From: Nocardiopsis algeriensis
Lineage (GTDB): Bacteria; Actinomycetota; Actinomycetes; Streptosporangiales; Streptosporangiaceae
Assembly (NCBI RefSeq): GCF_014203695.1
Contig: NZ_JACHJO010000013.1
Span: 1 to 64,000 of the forward strand
Length of the DNA stretch: 64,000 nucleotides
Direction: 5' to 3'
The first letter of the stretch is position 1. Each line of letters begins with the position of its first letter. The notes below the pieces were generated by a model. That model saw only the letters and a program-made list of their open reading frames with translations, was not told where the DNA came from and made no database searches. Position numbers and translations under genes: made by a program. Shown here one piece after another: positions 1 through 7,875 of this stretch.

Positions 1-1172
1 GTGAGCTTTCTCCCGGGCGGGTGCGGGAGGAGGTGCGGGCGGGTCGGGCGGATCGGTTGTTCGACCGTGAGAGCGCCGACCCCCACTGGGTCGAGGCCGT
101 CATCGAACGGGGCAACGGGCTGCGCGACTCCGGCCACAAGGCCTACCGGGTGTTCATCGGCGCCACGGGATCGATGCACCGCACCCTGTTCGACGAGGCC
201 GGGGGGATGGACCCCGCGATGGTCCTGGGCGGCGACAGCGAACTGGGGTACCGCCTGGCCCAGCGGGGCGCGCTGTTCGTCCCCGACCTGGACACCAGCA
301 GCTGGCACCTGGGCCGCTCCCAGATGCAGACGCGGCGCGACGCGGGCACGCGCTACCGCTCGCCCCACATCGCCAACCGGGTGCCCGACTACCATCTGCG
401 CCGCAAGAGTCCCGAGCGGATCTGGGAGGTGCCCCGGGCCGACGTGGTCGTCCAGGCCGGCGGGTTCTCCCTGGAAGAGGTGGAGGCCACCGCGGCCAGG
501 GTGCTGGCGGGGACCGCACCCGACATCCGCCTGTGGCTGGTGGGTCCCTGGAGCGGTATCGGGGACGGGCGGTGCTCGCCGCTGGAGGAGGAGTGCCTGG
601 ACCTGCGCCTGATCCGCGAGGCCTTCCGCGGTGATCCCCGGGTGCGCTTCTCCGAGGAGGTCCCCGAGGAGGACCCGCAGGTGCCCTTCCGGCTGTACGT
701 GCCCACCGGTTCGCTGCCCCTGCGGGGCATGGTCGCCGATCTGGTCAAGCTCGCCGACGCCGACGGCGCGGGACTGGTGTGCGTCCCGGTGCCCGGGGCG
801 ACCCGGGAGGGGGACGGGGTGCTGCGCATGGAGCGCGCCGCCGCCTTCGCGCGGGCCCGCCACCTGGAACCCGGGGCGGGGGGCGGCGACCTGGACCGCG
901 TGGTCGAGGCGGTCAGCGGAATCCGGTGGGCGTCCGCGCAGGACATCGTCGACGTGCCCGAGGGCGCGGACACCACCTGGTCGGCCGTGCGGGCCGGGGC
1001 GGTCCGGAGGAGGGCCGGGGCCGACCTGTCCCCGGCCGAGCTGCGGCGCGAGCTGGCCCGGGCGCAGGCCGAGGTCGCACGGCTCAAGCACAAGGTCGAG
1101 CGGACCGAGCGCAAGCTGCGCTGGTTCACGCCGGGGCTGACCCGCAGGGTCCTGCGCAGGATCGCGCGCTGA
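1..1172 (+). CDS. Glycosyltransferase (GT-A, family 2 type), 3' part only
   Basis: The frame is open to the left window edge (codons run from base 3), so the N-terminal nucleotide-sugar-binding half is missing. The visible part carries the acceptor-side half of a GT-A fold: an FDEAGGMDP segment followed by GGDSELGYRL, with the acidic D-S-E triplet expected for the catalytic base, then a His-rich stretch (SSWHLG). A long variable region follows, and the last 60 or so residues form a charged Arg/Lys/Glu helix that is probably a coiled coil. Such proteins transfer sugars to cell-envelope polymers or secreted glycans at the cytoplasmic membrane; donor and acceptor cannot be told from this fragment. 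An internal ATG at base 21 is not the true start because similarity to the family begins further upstream. A strong hairpin follows the stop codon. Confidence 0.75.
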   Translation, partial: ELSPGRVREEVRAGRADRLFDRESADPHWVEAVIERGNGLRDSGHKAYRVFIGATGSMHRTLFDEAGGMDPAMVLGGDSELGYRLAQRGALFVPDLDTSSWHLGRSQMQTRRDAGTRYRSPHIANRVPDYHLRRKSPERIWEVPRADVVVQAGGFSLEEVEATAARVLAGTAPDIRLWLVGPWSGIGDGRCSPLEEECLDLRLIREAFRGDPRVRFSEEVPEEDPQVPFRLYVPTGSLPLRGMVADLVKLADADGAGLVCVPVPGATREGDGVLRMERAAAFARARHLEPGAGGGDLDRVVEAVSGIRWASAQDIVDVPEGADTTWSAVRAGAVRRRAGADLSPAELRRELARAQAEVARLKHKVERTERKLRWFTPGLTRRVLRRIAR

Positions 1173-1180
1173 CACGCGGA

Positions 1181-1210
1181 GGGCGCGTCCGGGCCTGCCC
1201 GGGCGCGCCC
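1181..1210. terminator. Bidirectional hairpin terminator between the glycosyltransferase and MaoC genes
   Basis: Arms at 1181-1194 and 1197-1210 pair over 14 bp (one G-T wobble) around a two-base loop. It lies between two convergent genes, and there is no T-tract, as is common in actinobacteria. Confidence 0.6.
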
Positions 1211-1223
1211 CTGCCGTTCCGGG

Positions 1224-1682
1224 TCAGGGCACCCAGAGGCTGAGCGTCTGCGCGACGAGGGCGGGACGCTCCTGCCCCTCGATCTCCACGGTGTGGGAGA
1301 AGGAGAGCAGATGGCCCTTGGGCGTCTCCTTGGCGGAGGACAGCTCCAGGTGGTCGCGCACGCGCGAGCCCACGGTGACGGGCTGGAGGAAGCGCACCTT
1401 GTCGAGGCCGTAGTTGACGGACATGCTGGGCCGCTTCCTGACCTTGAGGAAGGACTGGGAGAAGTGGGCCAGCAGCGACAGGGTCAGGTAACCGTGCGCG
1501 ATGGTGGAGCCGAAGGGGCCGGAAGCGGCCTTCTCCGGGTCGATGTGGATCCACTGGTGGTCTTCGGTGGCGTCGGCGAAGAGGGAGATCCGCTCCTGGT
1601 CGACGGTGAACCAGTCGGTGTGGCCGAGGGGCTCGCCCTGGGTGGCGATGACCTCGTGGATGTCGGCGAACTCGCGCACCAT
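1224..1682 (-). CDS. MaoC-like hydratase/dehydratase (hot-dog fold)
   Basis: A 152-residue single hot-dog protein of the MaoC / (R)-specific enoyl-CoA hydratase family, which adds water to trans-2-enoyl-CoA or related thioesters in the cytoplasm. The hydratase motif is visible: D41 and H46 in the EDHQWIHID segment are the expected catalytic pair, followed by the conserved IAHGYLT (residues 61-67). Length matches the usual 145-160 residues. The ATG is preceded by GGAGG only one base away, and by a promoter whose -10 lies eight bases upstream, so a leaderless start is likely. It is transcribed alone. The palindrome upstream suggests control by a TetR-like or similar dimeric regulator not encoded nearby. 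The exact acyl substrate is unknown. Confidence 0.9.
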   Translation of the reverse strand: MVREFADIHEVIATQGEPLGHTDWFTVDQERISLFADATEDHQWIHIDPEKAASGPFGSTIAHGYLTLSLLAHFSQSFLKVRKRPSMSVNYGLDKVRFLQPVTVGSRVRDHLELSSAKETPKGHLLSFSHTVEIEGQERPALVAQTLSLWVP

Positions 1683-1690
1683 GCCTCCAC

Positions 1691-1719
1691 GTACTAGGGG
1701 GACCGGGATGGTGGCGCAA
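1691..1719 (-). promoter_or_regulatory. Promoter of the MaoC gene
   Basis: On the minus strand a TTGCGC -35 (1719-1714) is separated by 17 bp from a TAGTAC -10 (1696-1691). The start codon follows eight bases after the -10, which implies a leaderless transcript. Confidence 0.55.
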
Positions 1720-1723
1720 CTCT

Positions 1724-1760
1724 ACCGAACAATGTTCGGTTGTACCTAACGCCGTTCGGT
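1724..1760. promoter_or_regulatory. Palindromic operator upstream of the MaoC promoter
   Basis: ACCGAACA-A-TGTTCGGT (1724-1740) is a perfect 17-bp inverted repeat ending five bases upstream of the -35. A further half-site, CGTTCGGT, occurs at 1753-1760. The size and symmetry fit a TetR-family dimer with an additional half-site; the regulator is not identified. Confidence 0.55.
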
Positions 1761-1781
1761 TATTGGGGGCGCCGACAGGGC

Positions 1782-2915
1782 TCAGCGGTGTTTGCGGCCG
1801 CTGCGGAGCTCGCGGCTGCCGGAGGAGTCCACCAGGAGTGCCTGCGCGGTGTGGCCCGCCAGAGCCGTGCGGTCCACCCCGTGCCCCAGGCCGTTCTCCG
1901 CCAGCGGGACCGGAACCACGCCGTCGTGCGCCCGCACCGGCGGAACCGCCAGGTCGGAGCCCCGGTTGCCCGCGCCGGGCACCTCCACCGGCAGGGACGC
2001 GCCCGACAGCGAGGCCAGCGCCACCGTGGCGGCCCGGCCCACCCCCGTGGCAGCGGACGATCCGCACCAGACCTGCCAGCCCGCGTCCACCGCGCGGTCC
2101 ACCGCGCGGCGGGCCGGGGTCAGCCCTCCCAGACGGGAGACGTCGACGTTCACCGCACCGCCGGCCTCCAGCCGGATCGCCTCGGCCAGGTCCTCGACCG
2201 ACTCCAGCGGCCGGCCCAGGGCCACCGGCGTGCGCAGTTCCGCCGCCAGCCGGGCGTACGCCGCCAGGTCGTCCGGGGGGAAGGGGTCCTCGACCGCCAG
2301 CAGCCCCAGGGAGTCCAGGGCGCGCAGCGCCTCCAGGTGCGCCGGCGACTCGCTGTAGCGGCCGCCCGCGTCCACCTGCAGGACCAGGAACGGGAAACTC
2401 GTCTGCACCGCGCGCACCGCGTCGGTGTCCCAACCGGGGCCGATCTCCAGACGCACCCGCCGAAAACCCGCGCCGACCTGGCGGTTGACCTCGGTGACCA
2501 GCGACTCCACGGTCCTCTGGCGGGGCAGGGTCACCCCCGCGGTGAGCGCCGTGCGCCTTCCTCCCAGCGCGTGCGCCAGGGGCATGCCGCGCCGGCGGCT
2601 CCACAGGTCCCAGCAGGCGCAGTCCAGCGCGGCGGCCGCCGCCGGATCCCACGGCAGGTCCGCCCAGGCCTCGCACGCCTCGGTCGGGCGGGACCAGGAG
2701 TGGCGGAGCAGGGCCGGCGCGTACGCATCGGACAGCGCCTCCCACTGGGAGCGTGTGGCACGCGGAAGCTCTCCCCAGCCGCTGACCCCCTCGCTGTCGG
2801 CCACCCGTACGAGCACGGACCCGGCGGCGCCGCTGCCCCGCCGCGCCGGAGTCCGCAGCCGGACCAGCTCGAGTTCGACGATCCGCGTCACGGTCGCCGA
2901 TCCGGTGTGTGCCAC
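1782..2915 (-). CDS. Enolase-superfamily protein related to OSBS/N-succinylamino acid racemase, active-site residues lost
   Basis: The 377-residue sequence aligns along its length with o-succinylbenzoate synthase / N-succinylamino acid racemase proteins: capping domain about 10-125, barrel about 130-350, and shared stretches such as GPGWD, LQVDA, VEDPF and GVGRAATVALASL. Two metal ligands are kept (D182 and E209). By eye alignment the KxK lysine position is R155-L156-E157, the third metal ligand (Asp in the LDES motif) is G234, and the second catalytic lysine (NIKPG motif) is D258. Both acid-base lysines and one magnesium ligand therefore appear lost, so OSBS or racemase chemistry is unlikely. 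GTG start with a G-rich ribosome site. It lies 117 bp downstream of ald on the same strand and away from any men cluster. Function unknown: a repurposed or regulatory pseudoenzyme is one possibility. Confidence 0.85.
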   Translation of the reverse strand: MAHTGSATVTRIVELELVRLRTPARRGSGAAGSVLVRVADSEGVSGWGELPRATRSQWEALSDAYAPALLRHSWSRPTEACEAWADLPWDPAAAAALDCACWDLWSRRRGMPLAHALGGRRTALTAGVTLPRQRTVESLVTEVNRQVGAGFRRVRLEIGPGWDTDAVRAVQTSFPFLVLQVDAGGRYSESPAHLEALRALDSLGLLAVEDPFPPDDLAAYARLAAELRTPVALGRPLESVEDLAEAIRLEAGGAVNVDVSRLGGLTPARRAVDRAVDAGWQVWCGSSAATGVGRAATVALASLSGASLPVEVPGAGNRGSDLAVPPVRAHDGVVPVPLAENGLGHGVDRTALAGHTAQALLVDSSGSRELRSGRKHR

Positions 2916-3032
2916 GTGTCCCCACCTCGGTGTCGCCCGTCCCGCCGCCGGCCTGCGGGCCGGGGCGGGCTCTCCTTCGACGGTACCCGCGCCCGACCGG
3001 CCCGACCACCCCGAAGAGGGCGCGGACCTGCC

Positions 3033-4154
3033 TCACCGCCGGAGGAGGACCTCCTCCAAGGGGCGGTGCCCGAGTCCGTGGGCCTCGGCGACCGGGCGGC
3101 TGACGACCTCGCCGCCGAACGTGTTCAGACCGCCCGCCAGCGCCGCGTCGTCGCACAGGGCACGGTGCCAGCCCTTGTCGGCGAGGGCGGCCGCGTAGCG
3201 CAGGGTGTCCTTGGTCAGGGCGTGGGTGGAGGTGTTGGGCACGGCACCGGGCATGTTGCCCACGCAGTAGAACACCGTGTCGTGGACGGTGAACGTGGGG
3301 TCGTCGTGGGTCGTGGGCCGGGAGTCCTCGAAGCATCCGCCCTGGTCGACGGCGATGTCGACCAGGACCGAGCCCGGGCGCATCCGCGCGACCAGGTCGT
3401 TGGAGACCAGTTCGGGTGCCCGGGCCCCGGGCACCAGGACGGCGCCGATGACCATGTCGGACTCCAGGACCGACGACTCCAGCTCGAACGTGTTCGACAC
3501 CACGGTCTTGACCCGGCCCCTGTACAGGGAGTCCACGTGCCGCAGCTTGTCCACGTTCAGGTCCAGCACCGTGACCTCGGCGCCCATGCCCGCCGCGACC
3601 TGGGCCGCGTTCAGCCCCGACACGCCCGCGCCGATCACGGTCACGCGGGCCGGGCGCACGCCCGGAACACCGCCCATCAGCACACCCCGGCCCCCGTTGG
3701 ACCGCTGGAGGGCGGCGGCACCCACCTGCGGGGCCAGGCGCCCGGCGACCTCCGACATCGGGGCGAGCAGCGGCAGCGAACCGTCCGGGAGCTGCACCGT
3801 CTCGTAGGCGATACCGGTGACCCCCCGCTCCAGCAGCGCTCTCGTGCAGCTCTCGGAGGCCGCCAGATGCAGGTACGTGAAGAGCACCTGGCCCTCGCGC
3901 AGGTACGGGTACTCCGACTCGACCGGCTCCTTGACCTTGAGGACGAGCTCCCCCTCGCCCCAGACGTCGCCGGCCGAGTCGAGCACGCGCGCACCCGCGG
4001 CCTCGTAGTCCTCGTCCGGGATGGAGGAGCCCCGACCGGCACCCCGTTCGACGAACACCTCGTGCCCGCGCCGGACGAGTTCGTGTACGCCGGCGGGGGT
4101 GATGGCCACCCGGTACTCGTGGTTCTTCGTCTCGCGGGGTACGCCGATGCGCAC
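3033..4154 (-). CDS. ald: L-alanine dehydrogenase
   Basis: NAD-dependent oxidative deamination of L-alanine to pyruvate and ammonium, or the reverse, in the cytoplasm. 373 residues, as in the family (about 371). The N-terminal MRIGVPRETKNHEYRVAITP is the family signature. The substrate lysine sits in LVLKVKEP (about residue 75) and the catalytic histidine in FTYLHLAAS (about 95). The Rossmann glycine motif is VIGAGVSGLNAAQ, and the active-site aspartate lies in DIAVDQGGCFE. The start is GTG, chosen because a GAGGAGGAAA ribosome site lies just upstream. It is 34 bp downstream of the dihydroorotase-like gene on the same strand, so the two may be cotranscribed. Confidence 0.97.
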   Translation of the reverse strand: MRIGVPRETKNHEYRVAITPAGVHELVRRGHEVFVERGAGRGSSIPDEDYEAAGARVLDSAGDVWGEGELVLKVKEPVESEYPYLREGQVLFTYLHLAASESCTRALLERGVTGIAYETVQLPDGSLPLLAPMSEVAGRLAPQVGAAALQRSNGGRGVLMGGVPGVRPARVTVIGAGVSGLNAAQVAAGMGAEVTVLDLNVDKLRHVDSLYRGRVKTVVSNTFELESSVLESDMVIGAVLVPGARAPELVSNDLVARMRPGSVLVDIAVDQGGCFEDSRPTTHDDPTFTVHDTVFYCVGNMPGAVPNTSTHALTKDTLRYAAALADKGWHRALCDDAALAGGLNTFGGEVVSRPVAEAHGLGHRPLEEVLLRR

Positions 4155-4188
4155 GGTTTCCTCCTCGGTGTCTGCGGCGACGCCGTTC

Positions 4189-5391
4189 TCAGCGGACCCG
4201 CTGCCCGGAAACCCAGACGGGACCGACCTTTCCCGCGATTGTCCTACCCGCGTAGGGGCCGGGGTCCGACCGGGGTACGGTCATCTCCTCCTCGGCGGAG
4301 AAGGCCACCAGGTCGGCATCGCACCCGACCTCGATCCGCCCCTTGCCGACCAGCCCCAGCAGCTCCGCCGGGCCCTGCGCGGTCCAGCGGGCCAGGCGGT
4401 GCAGGCCCAGCCCGCGCCGGGCGGCAGCCGTCCACAGTGCGGGCAGGCTCCACTCCAGGGTGAACAGCCCGCGGGCCGGCAGGTGACCGGAGGAGACGGT
4501 GGTGATCGCCGAGTTCTCCTCCAACAGGGCGCTCCACAGCGCCCTGCGGTTGGCGTCCGAGCGCAGCGGGGGGCGGAAGGCGTGCGCGGGGGAACCGGGC
4601 TCCAGGAGCTCGGTCGGCAGGCACAGGTAGTGGGGGCAGGTCTGGGCGCCCACACCCACCCCGATCGACCTCGCAGCGGCCAGCAGAGCGGCGCACTCGG
4701 CCGCGGTGAACGGCGAGACGTGCGTGCGCGTGCCCACCGCGCGGGCCGCCGCCACCACGCGCTCCAGCCCCCGGCGCTCGGCCACGGGCGGACGCTGTCC
4801 GGTGAGCGCCGGACCCAGCTCCACGGGGTCCTCGGCGTGCACCAGCAGGGGCGCGTCCAGTGCCGCGATCTCCGCCATCGCCTTGCGCAGCCGGGACTCC
4901 TCCAGCCCTGCCATGCCCGGCTCGCCGCCGTCCGACAGCGAGCACTGGAAGGCCACCGCCCCCGCCGCCCGCAGGTCGGTCAGGTCGAGCGGGCCGCTGC
5001 CCGGATGGACCCCGCCCATCAGGTACACCGACACGGGGCTGTCCGCCGAGGCCCGCAGGTGCACCTGGAGGTCGTCGGCGCGGGTGACGGCGGGCCGCCC
5101 GGGTGCGGGGGACACCACGAGGGTGGTCGCCCCGCCGGCCAGGGCCGCGCGCGCCGTCCTCCGGTAGGCCTCGGCCAGCTCCAGTCCCGGCGTGTGCACA
5201 CCGGTCCCCAGGTCCACGGCGCCGGGGAGCAGCGCGGTGCCGCCGAGATCGGTCTCACAGCGCGCGCGCAGTCGCGCGCCGTGACCGGCCACGGCCCGGA
5301 TCCGGCCGTCGCGGACACCCACGGCGGCGGGCATCACCCCGGCCGGGGTGACCACGCGCAGCGAACGGAACACGGTGTCGAACTCGGTCAT
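4189..5391 (-). CDS. Dihydroorotase/allantoinase-like cyclic amidohydrolase lacking most metal ligands
   Basis: A 400-residue amidohydrolase-superfamily protein with the overall layout of dihydroorotase/allantoinase. The normal D-x-H-x-H metal motif is replaced by D60-L-G62-T-G64 (segment PGAVDLGTGVHTPG). The position of the carboxylated lysine is Q149 (AVAFQCS), and the Asp of the family's TDHAP motif is G302 (SSGHLP). H185 (VHAED) and H224 (THVS) remain. Four of the usual binuclear-site ligands thus appear absent, as in the non-catalytic PyrC' proteins that scaffold aspartate transcarbamoylase in some bacteria. No pyrB is adjacent here. The start is the ATG at 5391, preceded by AAGGGCG; the frame stays open further upstream but only as antisense to the next gene. 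Genuine catalytic use seems unlikely; the role is unknown. Confidence 0.85.
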   Translation of the reverse strand: MTEFDTVFRSLRVVTPAGVMPAAVGVRDGRIRAVAGHGARLRARCETDLGGTALLPGAVDLGTGVHTPGLELAEAYRRTARAALAGGATTLVVSPAPGRPAVTRADDLQVHLRASADSPVSVYLMGGVHPGSGPLDLTDLRAAGAVAFQCSLSDGGEPGMAGLEESRLRKAMAEIAALDAPLLVHAEDPVELGPALTGQRPPVAERRGLERVVAAARAVGTRTHVSPFTAAECAALLAAARSIGVGVGAQTCPHYLCLPTELLEPGSPAHAFRPPLRSDANRRALWSALLEENSAITTVSSGHLPARGLFTLEWSLPALWTAAARRGLGLHRLARWTAQGPAELLGLVGKGRIEVGCDADLVAFSAEEEMTVPRSDPGPYAGRTIAGKVGPVWVSGQRVR

Positions 5392-5667
5392 GGGTGTCGC
5401 CCTTACCTGGACAGCGGAGGATGCCGCGCGGCAGAGGGACCGCGGAGGCCGGGTGCGGTACGGGGGACGGACAGCCGGGAGACCTCGGTCCCGGCCGGGA
5501 ACCGAGCGTATCGCGAAGGGCACGGAGAGAAGAGGGGAACACGGGATCCCGTTGCGGGGGTGTGCGCGGCGGCCCCAGTCCGACACGCTGTAGTAGACGG
5601 AATACCCTTGAGGGCGCTGACCTGCCTCGTAAACGACAAACCGACCCGAACGACCTGGAAGTGGCGC

Positions 5668-7791
5668 GTGGCTCCTGCTGAGAACACCAGTCCCCCGGAC
5701 CGGACGGCCGTGCCGAGAGCGGCCTCTGTTCCATTCCTGTCCGTGCTGGCCGCGGTTCTGTGCCTGGTCGGGCTGAGCCTGACACTGGTGCTCGGCGGAG
5801 CGGCCTTCCCCGAGGTCATCCCGGGGCTGCCCGACGCCGGCGAGGCGGTGCGCTGGGGCCTGCCCCTGGCCAAGACGGTCATGAACACCGCGGCGGCCGG
5901 AACCGTCGGCCTGCTCCTGCTCGCCGTGGTCCTGCTGCCGTCGGAGAAGGGCCGCCTCTCGGGCCAGGCCGTCGGATACGTGCAGGCGGCCACCTGGGCG
6001 GCCCTGGCCTGGGCCGTCGCGGCGGTGTTCCTCCTCTACTTCCAGACCTCGGAGTACCTGGCCCGCCCCTTCGGCGAGGCGAGTGTGGACGAGGTCACCG
6101 CGTACGCCGGGTCGATCGCCGGCGGCATCGCGCTCATGTTCGTCATCCTGCTCACCACGGGCATCCTCCTCTTCGGCCGCACCGTCACCAGTGCCACCGG
6201 CACCATGTGGCTGCTCGCCGCCGCGCTGGTCGCCCTGACCCCGCCCGCGCTCACCGGCCACGCGGCCTCCTCGGGTTCGCACGAGCTGGCGGTGACCGGC
6301 CTGGCCATGCATGTGGTGGCCATCAGCGTGTGGATCGGCGGCGTGGCCGCCGTGGGCTACCACGCGATGCGGTCGGACGCCCAGGACCCCGCGATCGCGG
6401 CCGACCGCTTCAGCCGGCTGGCCCTGTGGGCCTACGTCGGGGTGGCCGTCAGCGGCATCGCGAGCGCCGCGGCCCGCCTGGAGGCGCTGCGGGACCTGTT
6501 CCTGACCGAGTACGGGCTGATCATCCTGGTCAAGATCTTCCTGTTCGCGGTCCTGGGGCTGTTCGGGTACATGCATCGCGAACACGCCCTCAAGGGCCTG
6601 CGGACCGCGGAGAAGGGCACGCCCTCCTGGCCCTCGCGGTCCAAGCTGCTCTTCCTGCGCCTGGCCGCCGTCGAGGTGCTGATCATGGCCGTGGTCATGG
6701 GCGTGTCCGTCGGCCTGGGCCGCAGCGCCCCGCCCCCGCCGCGCGAGAGCGAGGTGGACCCGGCCGCGCTCATCCTCGGCTTCCCGGTCCCGCCCCCCAT
6801 GGACCTGGCCAACCTGCTCACCCTGTGGCGCCCGGACCTGTTCTTCATCATGTTCGTGGTGATCGCGGGCGGCCTCTACGGGGCGGGCGTCACCCGGCTC
6901 GTGCGCCGCGGCGACACGTGGCCCGTGGGGCGCACCGTCGCGTTCGCCGCAGGCCTGCTGGCGATCGTGGCGGTACAGCTCAGCGGATACGCCACCTACG
7001 CCATGGTGCTGTTCTCCGCGCACATGATCCAGCACATGATCCTGGCCATGCTCGTTCCGATCCTGCTGGTGCTGGGCGCGCCCGCCACCCTGGCGCTGCG
7101 GGCGCTCAGACCCGCCCGGCGCCGCGGCGACCGGGGGCCGCGCGAGTGGCTGAACCTCCTCCTGAACAGCCGCTACTCCAAGGTGGTGACACACCCCGCG
7201 GTGGCCGCGCCGATCTTCGTGGCCAGCCCCTACGTGCTGTACTTCACGCCGCTGTTCCCCACGCTGATGAGCGACCATCTCGGCCACCTGTTCATGGGTG
7301 TGCACTTCCTGCTCAGCGGGTTCCTCTTCTACTGGGTGATCGTGGGCGTGGACCCGGCGCCCCGCAAGGTCCCCTACCTGCTGCGGATCCTCCTCCTGCT
7401 GCTGGCGATGGGCTTCCACGCCTTCTTCGGCATCTCGATCATGATGCAGTCGGCCCCGATGGCCATGGACTTCTACAACCGGTTCGAGGTGCCGTGGCTG
7501 GACGGACTCGCCGAGGATCAGTACGCGGGCGGCGGCGTCGCCTGGGCACTGGGCGAGATCCCGACCCTGCTGGTGATGGTCGCCCTGGTCGTCCAGTGGT
7601 CCCGGGACGAGGAGAAGGAGGAGCGCCGCCGGGAGCGGCATGCCCGCCGGGACGGCTCCGAGGACTCCGACATGGACGCCTACAACGCCTACCTGGCCGA
7701 ACGCGCCCGGCGGATGCAGGCCGCGCAGACCTCGGCGCCGGTGTCCGGGACCGACGGCGGGAGCGGCGGCGGGGGCGACCGCACCGAATAG
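5668..7791 (+). CDS. CopD / CtaG fusion: copper-handling and cytochrome c oxidase assembly membrane protein
   Basis: About 707 residues, polytopic. The N-terminal half has around eight membrane segments and resembles CopD (copper import or resistance). It is followed by a proline-rich linker (APPPPRESEVDP) and a C-terminal CtaG (caa3-type oxidase assembly) domain with conserved histidines in SAHMIQHMI, DHLGHLFMGVHF and FHAFFGIS, which are candidate copper ligands. The tail is charged and cytoplasmic. This fusion is known in actinobacteria and is thought to deliver copper to cytochrome oxidase. The GTG at 5668 is chosen because GGAAG lies six bases upstream; earlier in-frame codons belong to intergenic DNA. 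It is transcribed alone and ends at a 14-bp hairpin. The 276 bp separating it from the divergent dihydroorotase-like gene show no promoter I would call with confidence. Confidence 0.92.
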   Translation: MAPAENTSPPDRTAVPRAASVPFLSVLAAVLCLVGLSLTLVLGGAAFPEVIPGLPDAGEAVRWGLPLAKTVMNTAAAGTVGLLLLAVVLLPSEKGRLSGQAVGYVQAATWAALAWAVAAVFLLYFQTSEYLARPFGEASVDEVTAYAGSIAGGIALMFVILLTTGILLFGRTVTSATGTMWLLAAALVALTPPALTGHAASSGSHELAVTGLAMHVVAISVWIGGVAAVGYHAMRSDAQDPAIAADRFSRLALWAYVGVAVSGIASAAARLEALRDLFLTEYGLIILVKIFLFAVLGLFGYMHREHALKGLRTAEKGTPSWPSRSKLLFLRLAAVEVLIMAVVMGVSVGLGRSAPPPPRESEVDPAALILGFPVPPPMDLANLLTLWRPDLFFIMFVVIAGGLYGAGVTRLVRRGDTWPVGRTVAFAAGLLAIVAVQLSGYATYAMVLFSAHMIQHMILAMLVPILLVLGAPATLALRALRPARRRGDRGPREWLNLLLNSRYSKVVTHPAVAAPIFVASPYVLYFTPLFPTLMSDHLGHLFMGVHFLLSGFLFYWVIVGVDPAPRKVPYLLRILLLLLAMGFHAFFGISIMMQSAPMAMDFYNRFEVPWLDGLAEDQYAGGGVAWALGEIPTLLVMVALVVQWSRDEEKEERRRERHARRDGSEDSDMDAYNAYLAERARRMQAAQTSAPVSGTDGGSGGGGDRTE

Positions 7792-7832
7792 CTGTGCCGG
7801 GGCCGCCCTGTCCTCCCCGCGGGAAGAGAGAC

Positions 7833-7863
7833 GCCCCGGCCCCCGCCGTGCGGGGGCCGGGGC
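7833..7863. terminator. Bidirectional terminator after the CopD-CtaG gene
   Basis: A perfect 14-bp stem (7833-7846 with 7850-7863) closes a three-base loop between convergent genes. Confidence 0.7.
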
Positions 7864-7875
7864 GCGCGGGAGGCG

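Noticed and set aside
1126-3336. Long minus-strand open frame of 736 codons overlapping the enolase-like and MaoC genes
   Set aside because: Arg/Gly/Pro-rich translation in a different frame from two recognisable genes; a GC-rich shadow.
5392-7641. Upstream extension of the dihydroorotase-like frame, antisense to the CopD-CtaG gene
   Set aside because: Gln/His/Glu-rich shadow; the real start at 5391 has a ribosome site and the family N-terminus.
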